Below are positions 55,834 through 64,000 of a DNA stretch of 64,000 nt, one piece after another; the first letter of the stretch is position 1; each line of letters starts with the position of its first letter. Made by a program: the position numbers and the translations under genes. This stretch comes from Lithodes maja (Eukaryota > Arthropoda > Malacostraca > Decapoda > Lithodidae), in contig JBAKBP010003101.1 of NCBI GenBank assembly GCA_037953745.1, positions 96,555 through 160,554 on the forward strand. Reading direction: 5' to 3'. A model generated the notes under the pieces. The model saw nothing but the letters and a program-made list of their open reading frames with translations, was not told the DNA's origin and ran no database searches.

Positions 55834-56285
55834 ATATTAGTGTTAGACGAATCCCTTGTCTTGTTGCTGTAGCCTCCATTTGTATATTTTATCTAAATCC
55901 CCTTGCAGCTCCTCATAACTACTTTTATTTTTATTTGTCTCGTAATTTTCACGTCATCTGCAAACATTGACATGTAAGAGTTTATGCCTATCGGCAGGTT
56001 ATTCACGTACATAAGGAACATGAGAGGTGCCAACACTGTGGCACACCACTCTCAACTTTCCGCCACGATGATTAAGTTCCTCTAATGTTGGTCCTCATTT
56101 CTCTATCTGTTAAATAGCTCCCCATCCATTTCAGCAAACTCCCCCTGACACATCCTATCGTCTCAAGCTTAGATAACAATCTCTCATGTAGTACCTTATC
56201 TAATGCTTTGGAAAGGTCTAAGTAGACGCAGTCCACTCATTCGCCTCTTTCTTGCAGTACATCTATCACCCTACTATAGTAACAT
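55825..56285 (-). pseudogene. CR1-like LINE RT fragment
   Basis: Minus-strand translation reads VDCVYLDLSKALDKVLHERL and LLSKLETIG (near 56240-56165), LLKWMGSYLTDREMRT, WRKVESGVPQ (about 56060), then MSMFADDVKITRQIKIK (FADD near 55965) in a shifted frame. Stops and indels are frequent. It lies tail to tail with the plus-strand LINE ending near 55833, a different family. Confidence 0.75.
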
Positions 56286-56287
56286 AG

Positions 56288-56386
56288 CCAGTGGCGTAGC
56301 TAAGGGGGGCGGTGGGGGCTGTTTGAAATCGCCCCCCGGGCCCCCAAGAGAAGGGGGCCCCCAAATGGATCTGAAAATAATATTAA
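56288..56386 (+). mobile_element. Possible hAT-like terminus
   Basis: CAGTGGCGTAGCTAAGGGGG followed by G- and C-rich arms that can pair (GGGGGCTGTTTG...CGCCCCCCGGGCCCCC). CAGTGGCGTAGC-type starts are familiar ends of hAT-like elements in many animals (from memory). The other end was not found; the LTR at 56387 probably interrupts it. Confidence 0.45.
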
Positions 56387-59300
56387 TGTTATGCCCTGTT
56401 TTTCTACAGGTTTAACTTGGGTAATGTGAGTTCTGAATGACTGGGTATAGAAGGCTGCATGCACAATACAAGGTATGAGGAATAGAGAACACAAAATAAA
56501 CACACGGTAACACGACACAAGTTTACGTTTATTTAAGTAAAGAAATAAAGAGCATAGAAAGATAGTTATATTCGCACAAAACAAATGATAGAAGGGAACT
56601 GCTAGCATTAGCGGATCTGGATGGAGCCTAGTCTCCCACTTCCAACGTTCAGGTATAATCTTCTGATCACTGGTTTAATTAGCAAGTTTATATTTTTACT
56701 GGAAGACCTCAATATATTCGTATAATTCAATGTCACTGATTTGACCTCTTGCTGGCTGGTCGCGTGCCCAAGTAGCAGCTCACAGTTAGGATTAGACACG
56801 CGTATTGTAGAACACGGCAATCTCTAGTAACCTCATGGGGGTACTGAACTAAGTTTGATATTCTTGAAGCAGAAATACGTAGAACACAAATCAGTGGGCG
56901 ACGTTAGATATTACTAGAGTTTGAATATCTGAATAAGGTAATTACGAGTCAAAGTCGCCTGTTAATTAAAGAGCACTGATCGCTTAGTACGTCCCAAATG
57001 GAATGGTTAAATATGAATTGCGCTGGACAAGGTCTTAGCCACTTTATAGAAAGTTAATAAGTGAGTATCAAGCTAGTACTATAACACTTAGTACTAGCAA
57101 CATGAATCTTGAATAGTATGGGTAGATCTGGTCCTGGTTATCTTGCTTCCGGTGATGTTGGGGGCTAACGACTGGTTCCTCGGCCGTCCAGATGGTCCAA
57201 AATGTAGGAAGTTCTCAAGTCGGATCTCTTGATGATCGTTGCTGGCTACACACTTATATACCCACGAATTTGTGTGAAGGTTATAAGGTGCACGTTAGGA
57301 CTTGTACATGGACAGATGCTTCTATCAGTCTTCTCTGCCACGGAGTCTGCCGGATCTGGAATCTCTCAACTCCGGAACAACACAAGGCAGAGCTAGAGGT
57401 AAACTGCAGGGTAGTGACCACTGGTTGGTGTCTAGCTTTCAACTGATTTGACTGGGGGCGGGAGTTAGATTTATAGGCTCGGTTCTGGACCCTGTAGACA
57501 GTAGGGATCTCGAGTCTTATGAACTTAATTGAGCTCTCAATAGAAATGGAGACTAGGTAAGATGGTATTTACTGTTGTGGCACAGGGCTATAGGAAAGCC
57601 TTTATATTTCATATAACTGAGCCTTAGTAAGAGGTACTATTTTGGCTATACTGGACGTAATTAGGGGAGAGAGACTGGATCTACTTTGCGAGGAGGATGG
57701 GGACAGCTGTGATAGGCACGTCTCTCTAGATTGTTCAATCTTCATTCTATGGTATATCTGAGGTGTTAATTTAGTGATCAGAGCATGCAAGAAAGGTAAA
57801 TGGTTTATTGTGAGTTAATAGAGGTTAGTAAAGGTGTTAGTCATTCATGGTTAGTTCATTGATAGGAAGAATTCCTGTGCTACCTGGCAATGACTCGAAA
57901 GTCAAAACAGGGGCCAGGTATACCTCCGCGGGGGTGGGGGTCTCCCTCCTCGGGTGGGCCAAAAGGGGGAGCTGGGCGCACTCTCTCTGTGATCGTCGTC
58001 CGGCGGCTGTGGCTAGGGGCTTGCCATATCACCAGTGTTTATAATAACCCTCTGTGTATGAGACAGATGTGGGTGTCTTTAATACCAAAACCGAAGGTGC
58101 CTTAGCTAGCTGGTTTTACTCGGCTGGTTGTTAATTGTAGAGTTTGCTGGATGTGGTGGAGACTGGGTTGCTAACTCTGCCACATTTATCTGGAAGTATG
58201 GCAATAGAAGTTAGTAACTGGCGGGGCGGCTAGCCTCGCACCGACGACCATTGGGTGCAGGGTTGTGAATGTGTTGTAAGAGAATAGATGGCATGCAAGG
58301 GGCTAGTAAAGTTCTAATGTTGTTCTGGCCTACTAAGTGAAGGTAGGCTGGATAGGAGTATATATATAAAAGGTTGGAGAGCGTTAGCAACGGACAATTC
58401 AAGGATCTTCAAGAGGTATGAGAGAGAGGCTAGGTCGGACAAGAGTCGAGAAGCGCGGGAATTCTTACTGAGAGGGGGGGAGAGTTCAAGGGCTACAGGG
58501 AAATTTTGCCCCTAAGGTCCCTGGGCGTGGGGGTGGCATTAGGCTACACTTGATATGGAAAGTTTGAAAAGGCAGTAGAATACGTTAGCCAAAATATGCT
58601 ACCGGGGAATGCAACTATGGGGTGGTATATGAGTCTGGAAAAGATAGAGTTATGTGATCAGTCCGAGGGTTATGGATACTATTAGTTGGTCCTGGGAACT
58701 GCGTTTTCTATTAAATATAAATATAAATACCAACAAAAGCGGCAGTTCGTAGGGGTACTTAGTTATTGTTTCGGGGTACTTATGACAGATACTGGTAACC
58801 AGGTTATCTTTTACAATCTCTGGTTGGGGTAAGAGGTGTAAGACACGAAGTAAATTGGCGTAGTGTGGGCTGTGGATACGAAGGAGGCAAGGGGAAGACG
58901 TATGACAATTGTGGAAAGTAAATGGAAAAAGGTGAACACAATGGCGGATAAAAATACTTAACCTAAGGATTGCATACATAGATTTATGGGGCGATGGGTC
59001 TTCATAAAGCTTAGTCTGGCAAGACAAGATGTTAGGGAATGTTAATATTAATACTTAGTTACTAGAGGAACAATGCAAGGGGCGACTGAGCACGGGTTAC
59101 ATATATCTATACTCGTCCTGGAAAATGATATAAGAGGTCTAGGGACAATCGTGGGTGTTTTAACTTCTAAAATATATAACATCTACTTCTCGGATGCAAG
59201 AACATACATAGATATAATTATGGCTGTCTGATGTGTTGGCATTGGCTCAACGTCGGGACAGGGCATGGTTGTTTTTAATATGAATGTATATTCCTGTTCA

Positions 59301-60169
59301 TCATCTTTGTAGCAAGGACAGTGCCGCTATGTCGTATCAATGCTGGTGGCAGTTAATATTATAGACTTAGTTACTAGAGGAACAATGCAAGGGGCGACTG
59401 AGCACGGGTTACATATATCTATACTCGTCATGGAAAATGATAGAAGAGGTCTAGGGACAATCGTGGGTGTTTTAACTTCTAAAATATATATAAAATCTAC
59501 TTCTCGGATGTAAGAACATACATAAATATTATGGCTGTCTGATGTGTTGGCATTGGCTCAACGTCGGGACAGGGCATGGTTGTTTTTAATATGAATGTAT
59601 ATTCCTGTTCATCATCTTTGTAGCAAGGACAGTGCCGCCATGTCGTATCAATGCTGGTGGCAGTTAATATTATAGACTTAGTTACTAGAGGAACAAATGC
59701 AAGGGGCGACTGGGCAGTGGGCACGGGTTACATATATCTATACTAGTCATGGAAAATGATATAAGAGGTCTAGGAACAAACGTGGGTGTTTTAACTTCTA
59801 AGATATATATAAAATCTACTTCTCGGATGTAAGAACATACATAAATATTATGGCTGTCTGATGTGTTGGCATTGGCTCAACGTCGGGACAGGGCATGGTT
59901 GTTTTTAATATGAATGTATATTCCTGTTCATCATCTTTGTAGTTAGGAGTGTAGGACACGAGGGGGTTAGTGTACGTGAGGTGTGGAAAAATGGTCAGTT
60001 TAGAAAAGGTAACAAGGTGTGGCCATGAGCTGCTTAGCCCTGCGGGCTTGGGCCTGTCTGAAATGGCTGGCTCGGTCAGCTGGTCCTTTCGTTCTGTGGA
60101 CCTTTCTTCCGGGTGTTTCTGTGTGGTGTTCGCTCGTGGCTTCTGTGGTGGGCTTCTTGTTCTGGGGCA
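56387..60169 (-). mobile_element. Gypsy 3' LTR, about 3.8 kb (inferred limits)
   Basis: On the minus strand the LTR begins TGCCCCAGAACAAGAAGCCC right after a purine-rich tract. A TATA box GGGTATATAAGTG lies at about 57251-57263 and a polyadenylation signal AATAAA at 56528-56533. It probably ends ...GGGCATAACA at 56387, giving TG...CA termini. The part 57503-60169 is shared with the truncated LTR at 50453-52536. The left limit is inferred from the TG...CA rule, since no second full copy is in the window; an alternative is that the LTR ends at 57503 and the promoter region belongs to something else. Confidence 0.6.
59035..59950 (+). repeat. ~310-bp tandem repeat inside the LTR, 3 units
   Basis: GGCTGTCTGATGTGTTGGC recurs at about 59222, 59533 and 59852, and the surrounding sequence (CAACGTCGGGACAGGGCATG; TGGTGGCAGTTAATATTATA; GTTACTAGAGGAACAA) recurs in step. 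The truncated LTR at 50453-52536 has only one unit (52220). Confidence 0.9.
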
Positions 60170-63100
60170 TTTTACTTCCCTCTCCTTCATTATAGGCTCG
60201 TCCTCGAGCCTCAAGGGTGAAGTTAAAAGAAGCATAGTGATGGTGAGTCATTTCCAGGGTATTTAGAAAGTTCCACCAAACACGAGAGCGACGGTCAGGT
60301 TTCTTTTGCAGGTCAATGTATACCTGTAAGAATGTGTCCTCTGTGTTGTGGCGGGCAGCTGCCCGGGCTTGGTGTGGGTGTGGTACACGGGCCAAGTGTC
60401 CAGTGGGGGTCTTTACTTTAACCTTTCGTATGAATGGTTTGTAGCTTTCCCCCGTGGGGGTCGGAGTGAGGTGTGTGGGATTGACAGGAAGTCTGTTTAG
60501 TGTGGTGAATGGGTTATTTACCGAAAGGGGATTCGCGCGTGACAACAGAGCTGGGGATGAAGGGGGAATGTGAGTCTGGTTTTTATTTGGTTTTCTTGGG
60601 CGATGTTGTAGGTTGGGAATATATAGTGAGGCAATGCGCACAATCGGTTTAGGTAAGGGGGGTGAAGGAGGTGTGTGGGAAGGAGGGGGTGTGTGTGTTG
60701 TGTGGCTTGGGTCCTTAGTGTCAGAACGGGGTGTTATTTTTGTATCGCTGTCTTTAAATCTGATGGGTCTGTTGATTATTCTACCTCTGGCGGTCCTGGT
60801 GGGAAGGTAGGTTTTTGTCGTGGGACTTGAGTCGCTCGACGATGTTTTATAGTGAGGGGAAGCACGTTTTATAGGTAACTGACATGCGGGGGTTTTCTCG
60901 GGGGTGATTTTGGGGGGGGTTTTCTTAGGGGGGGGTTGGTTGGGGGTTCGGTGAGATGAGGAGGTTGGTCGGTGTGTGGGTGGGGTGGTGGGGATCGTGG
61001 AGGGGAAAGGGGCGGATGCGGGGGGGGCTAGACGGGTGGGTAAGGAGTGTAGATTTAAGTTGGAGGGTTGGGGGTAGGGGCGTGTGTCGTTTGATGAGGT
61101 TGGTGATTTGCTGGTGATTATTCGTCTTCTTTCCCTTTGTGGGGGAGAATTCGACAAAGACGAAGAAGAGGAGGAGGAGGAGGAGGAGGAGGAGGAGGAG
61201 GAGGGTAGTGGTCTGGCAGCCCTACGGAACTTGGTTAGTAGGGTGTGTTTTCTGGAGGTTTTAAACGATGTTTGTCGTGGGCGTAAGTTGTAGCGTGAGG
61301 TTACTGAGGTAGATTGTGTGGTGCGGTTGGGGGTGTACTTGGTTTGGGGTGGGTGTGGTGGTTTTCTCACTGTGGTGCCTGGTGGAGGTATGTCAGGGCT
61401 AGACGGGAGGGTTTCTGTTGTGGTCGGGGTTGTGGGTGGAGGTTTTTGTACTTGGATAAGTTGGGGAGGAACTTGAATATCAGAAGTGAAGGAAGGTGTC
61501 ATGGTGGAAGAGGGTGTGATATTGGGGGCTTGGGGTTTGTGGAGGTTAGTTGGGGGGGTATGGTGAGAAAAGATTTGTCGGTTCGGTGTTGGAGGGCTTA
61601 GGTCCTTAGGTGTTTGCATGGGAATATTTGTAGCCTGAGTGAGGGGGTGAGTAGGGGTGTTTAATTTAGGGTCGGACGTGTGGGGTGGGGTAATGTCTTG
61701 TGGCTTTAGGGGTTTAAACGCTCGGACGAATCTAGTTCGGAGCGTGCGAGTTACGCCGTGATAGTCGATGGTGACTTGAAAGGCATTTGGGACTTGTATT
61801 ACGGTGTAGGGTCCGACATAGCGAGGGCCTAACTTGTTGGTGATAGGGAGGTTGGCTATCATTACGGTGTCATGGATGGCGAAAGGGTTTTTGTCATCGA
61901 TGTTATCAGTTTTGGTGTCTTGACAGATCTGGGCGGTATGGAGGGTGTTTTGCAGATGTTGCAATGGGTCAATTGTGGAGGTGGTGGAGGGAAGGTGAGC
62001 GTGGTGGTGGAATGGCAGTAACAGGGGTGGTACACCGTAAACACGTTCATGAGGGGAAATACCGTCTTCCCGAGGACAGGTGTTCATACCCCACTGTATC
62101 ATCTTTAGTTGTGATGGCCAGTCTAAGGTATTAAGAGCAATCATTCTTGTACGTAACTGGTTGTTGATGGTGCGATGGCTGCGTTCGCAGATAGCATTTC
62201 CTTGAGGCCAGTACGGGGATGAGTGTTTAATCTTGATACCGCATTGTTGGGTGAATTGTTGCCAAACGTGTCCACTAAACTCGGGGGCATTGTCCGATAG
62301 AAGAGCAAGGGGAAGGCCGAATATAGGGAACACTTCGGTGGCAAGCAGTGTGGCGACTGTGGTGGCTGTGTGGTCTTTAACTGGGCAGGCTATTAGAAAT
62401 TTTGAATATACGTCTACAAATGTGACGATATAGCGGTTGCCAGCGTAAGAAGGGAACGGGCCCATGATGTCGAGGGATAGGACTTGGAACGGTTTGTTGG
62501 CAGAAATGGTACCAGCTGGGCCTGGGGTGCGTGATCTATCCTTTCCCAATAAACACGGTTTGCAGGATTCTGTCACTCGTTGTGCAATTTTGGAGGGGTT
62601 GGGGGTCCAGTATTGGTCTGTGAAGATCTTTAACATTTTCTTTTGTCCAAGGTGTATGCCGTTTCCCTCGTGGATGGCAATCATGTAGTCGTGGGCTATG
62701 GTGGGGTCCAAGATTATGTGCCCAGTGTCTGTGGCAAGTTGATCTCCCCAGCGAGTCAGTCTCCTGAAGACGTTTAACGGTATCCAGGGGGGTCTGATTC
62801 GTGCTTCCCAAGATTGAATTAGGGAGGGGGCTGGGGGGGCATTCTGTTGGGAGGTGGGGGTAGATACCAATTGAGTGTTTTGTAAGGCGGCCAGGTTGGT
62901 GGGGGGGTCTTTTGGTACTGGCAAACGTGACAGGGCGTCTGCATTAGTATGGAGTTTGCCGGGACGATATTGTATGGTAAAGTCGTAGTCCTCTAGGGTC
63001 TCTCTCCAACGTACCAAAATGGCTGAGTTGGTTTCGCACCTACGCAGCCATTGTAAAGATTGATGGTCGGTAATTATTTCGAGTTTTGCGCCCAACACAA

Positions 63101-64000
63101 ATGACCGGAAGTGGCTGAGTGCCCAAATGATCCCTAAGCACTCTCTCTTGGTGGCTGCGTAATTTTGTTGGGGTGGGGTGAGTGTGCAGCTGGCATACGC
63201 TATCACATGTTCCTTTCCATCTCTGATTTGAGATAATACGGCACCTATGGCGTACAGAGATACGTCGGTATAAAGACGGAAAGGTTTCTGGTAGTCAGGG
63301 AAAACGACGATAGGGGCTTGGATTAGCTTTTGCTTCAAAGTGTTAAACGCGAGGTCTCTTTCAGGTGTCCAGGCGAACGGGGTGTCTTTGTGGGTAAGTT
63401 GGTGGAGGGGTCTGGCTATGGTGGCAAAGTGGGGGACGAAACGTCTGTAGTACGTGGCTAAACCTAGAAACGAACGTATTCCTTTAACCGTGGTGGGTGG
63501 GGTTTGGTTTTGTATGGCTTGAAGTTTCTTTGGGTCTGGCGCAATACCATGTTCAGATATCACGTGTCCGAGAAAATCTACCTTATTCCGGGCAATCACG
63601 CACTTTGAGGGTTTTAATTTCAACCCGGCGGCTCGGATTCTTTGCAGGACTTGTCTCAACCTGAAGAGGTGTTCTTCCCAGGTTGGAGAGTACACAATAA
63701 TATCGTCCAGATAGGCTAGGCAGGTTTCCCAGGTTAGGCCATGTAATACCGTTTCCATCAAACGGGAGAAAGTGGCGGGTCCGTTACAGAGGCCAAAAGG
63801 TAGGACGTTAAATTCATAGTGATGGCCACCACTAGTGGAAAATGCTGTTTTCTGTTGGTCCTCGGCCTTGATAGGCACTTGCCAATACCCTGCTTGCAAG
63901 TCGAGGGTAGTGAACCATTTGGATCCGTATAGGGAGTCAAGGGAATCGTCTATGCGGGGTAAGGGCGTAGCGTCTTTAATGGTTATGTCATTTAACCTCC
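60000..64000 (-). CDS. pol: Ty3/Gypsy pol polyprotein, 5' end beyond window
   Basis: An open minus frame of at least 1,333 codons; the reading continues upstream to the window edge, so the ATG at 63899 is internal. Counting from that Met: RT with FGLCNGPATF (35-44) and catalytic YLDD (63-66); RNase H with TDVS (Asp212), Glu253, TDHQS (Asp278) and NADALSRL (Asp321); integrase zinc finger His410-His416-Cys446-Cys449; integrase DDE with LDIMGPF (Asp477), SDNAPEF (Asp536) and CERSH (Glu572); and a GPY/F-like RYVGPYTV (693-700). All catalytic residues are kept. An unusual ~560-residue Pro/Thr/Ser-rich tail follows, with a 15-Ser run, and the last ~57 codons lie in the 3' LTR. No stop interrupts it, so it may be recently active. 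Confidence 0.95.
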   Translation of the reverse strand, partial: RLNDITIKDATPLPRIDDSLDSLYGSKWFTTLDLQAGYWQVPIKAEDQQKTAFSTSGGHHYEFNVLPFGLCNGPATFSRLMETVLHGLTWETCLAYLDDIIVYSPTWEEHLFRLRQVLQRIRAAGLKLKPSKCVIARNKVDFLGHVISEHGIAPDPKKLQAIQNQTPPTTVKGIRSFLGLATYYRRFVPHFATIARPLHQLTHKDTPFAWTPERDLAFNTLKQKLIQAPIVVFPDYQKPFRLYTDVSLYAIGAVLSQIRDGKEHVIAYASCTLTPPQQNYAATKRECLGIIWALSHFRSFVLGAKLEIITDHQSLQWLRRCETNSAILVRWRETLEDYDFTIQYRPGKLHTNADALSRLPVPKDPPTNLAALQNTQLVSTPTSQQNAPPAPSLIQSWEARIRPPWIPLNVFRRLTRWGDQLATDTGHIILDPTIAHDYMIAIHEGNGIHLGQKKMLKIFTDQYWTPNPSKIAQRVTESCKPCLLGKDRSRTPGPAGTISANKPFQVLSLDIMGPFPSYAGNRYIVTFVDVYSKFLIACPVKDHTATTVATLLATEVFPIFGLPLALLSDNAPEFSGHVWQQFTQQCGIKIKHSSPYWPQGNAICERSHRTINNQLRTRMIALNTLDWPSQLKMIQWGMNTCPREDGISPHERVYGVPPLLLPFHHHAHLPSTTSTIDPLQHLQNTLHTAQICQDTKTDNIDDKNPFAIHDTVMIANLPITNKLGPRYVGPYTVIQVPNAFQVTIDYHGVTRTLRTRFVRAFKPLKPQDITPPHTSDPKLNTPTHPLTQATNIPMQTPKDLSPPTPNRQIFSHHTPPTNLHKPQAPNITPSSTMTPSFTSDIQVPPQLIQVQKPPPTTPTTTETLPSSPDIPPPGTTVRKPPHPPQTKYTPNRTTQSTSVTSRYNLRPRQTSFKTSRKHTLLTKFRRAARPLPSSSSSSSSSSSSSSSLSNSPPQRERRRIITSKSPTSSNDTRPYPQPSNLNLHSLPTRLAPPASAPFPSTIPTTPPTHRPTSSSHRTPNQPPPKKTPPKITPEKTPACQLPIKRASPHYKTSSSDSSPTTKTYLPTRTARGRIINRPIRFKDSDTKITPRSDTKDPSHTTHTPPPSHTPPSPPLPKPIVRIASLYIPNLQHRPRKPNKNQTHIPPSSPALLSRANPLSVNNPFTTLNRLPVNPTHLTPTPTGESYKPFIRKVKVKTPTGHLARVPHPHQARAAARHNTEDTFLQVYIDLQKKPDRRSRVWWNFLNTLEMTHHHYASFNFTLEARGRAYNEGEGSKMPQNKKPTTEATSEHHTETPGRKVHRTKGPADRASHFRQAQARRAKQLMATPCYLF
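60170..60192 (-). promoter_or_regulatory. Polypurine tract next to the 3' LTR
   Basis: Minus strand GAAGGAGAGGGAAGTAAAA directly precedes the LTR start TGCCCC. This is the expected primer site for plus-strand DNA synthesis in LTR retrotransposons. It lies inside the pol frame. Confidence 0.75.
61160..61203 (+). repeat. (GAG)n/(AGG)n trinucleotide repeat in pol tail
   Basis: About 14-15 units. On the coding (minus) strand it encodes the poly-Ser run of the C-terminal tail, so length change by whole units would keep the frame. Confidence 0.9.

Noticed and set aside
61084..61601. Plus-strand frames opposite pol (69 and 95 codons)
   Set aside because: They are shadows of the long minus-strand pol frame and of its trinucleotide repeat.

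Overview
The window is eukaryotic, repeat-dense DNA, most likely from an arthropod and probably a malacostracan crustacean. Supporting signs are short arrays of the arthropod telomere motif TTAGG, many decayed RTE-like and CR1/Jockey-like LINEs, tRNA-headed SINEs, a repeated CTGCAGAAAGCCGATTGGCC-type module (a kind I associate from memory with decapod repeats), and a nuclear mitochondrial fragment whose reading frame uses TGA for Trp. Every long reading frame I could recognise belongs to a retroelement. I found no convincing host protein-coding gene.

Layout. 1-4.9 kb: a TTAA-flanked MITE, LINE fragments, a MITE with a TTAGG array that sits inside a LINE, and a SINE with a tRNA-like head. 4.9-15.3 kb: a nest of DNA-transposon derivatives, including two elements of about 2.1-2.3 kb with related terminal inverted repeats and 8-bp target duplications, copies of a MITE of about 300 bp, a pogo-like MITE and a large palindromic cluster, with LINE tails inserted. 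15.6-20 kb: a minus-strand CR1-like LINE and an internally deleted LINE with an 18-bp target duplication. 20-25 kb: RTE-like pseudogenes. 25.4-29.3 kb: the best-preserved LINE, with a GDSL/SGNH-type ORF1 and an endonuclease/RT ORF2 broken by two frameshifts. 29.5-36.5 kb: a SINE with perfect target duplications and a pogo-like MITE split by an RTE-like LINE that is itself split by another LINE. 36.7-43.2 kb: several inverted-repeat elements, a tandem repeat of about 250 bp, a mitochondrial insertion (cytb end and tRNA-Tyr) and a 31-bp minisatellite.

47.5-50.4 kb is a very regular 218-bp satellite rich in ACGT. From 50.5 kb on the window holds a truncated LTR, GA-rich repeats, two TTAA MITEs (one splitting an RT gene), another RT fragment, and finally a long 3' LTR and the pol gene of a minus-strand Ty3/Gypsy element that runs off the right edge.

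The regions show successive insertions rather than genes working together. Nesting gives relative ages: the TTAA MITE at 55 kb is younger than the LINE it splits, the 2.68-3.06 kb MITE is younger than its host LINE, and the SINE at 39.85-40.27 kb is younger than the palindrome around it. Boundaries are read by eye. Those backed by target-site duplications are the firmest.
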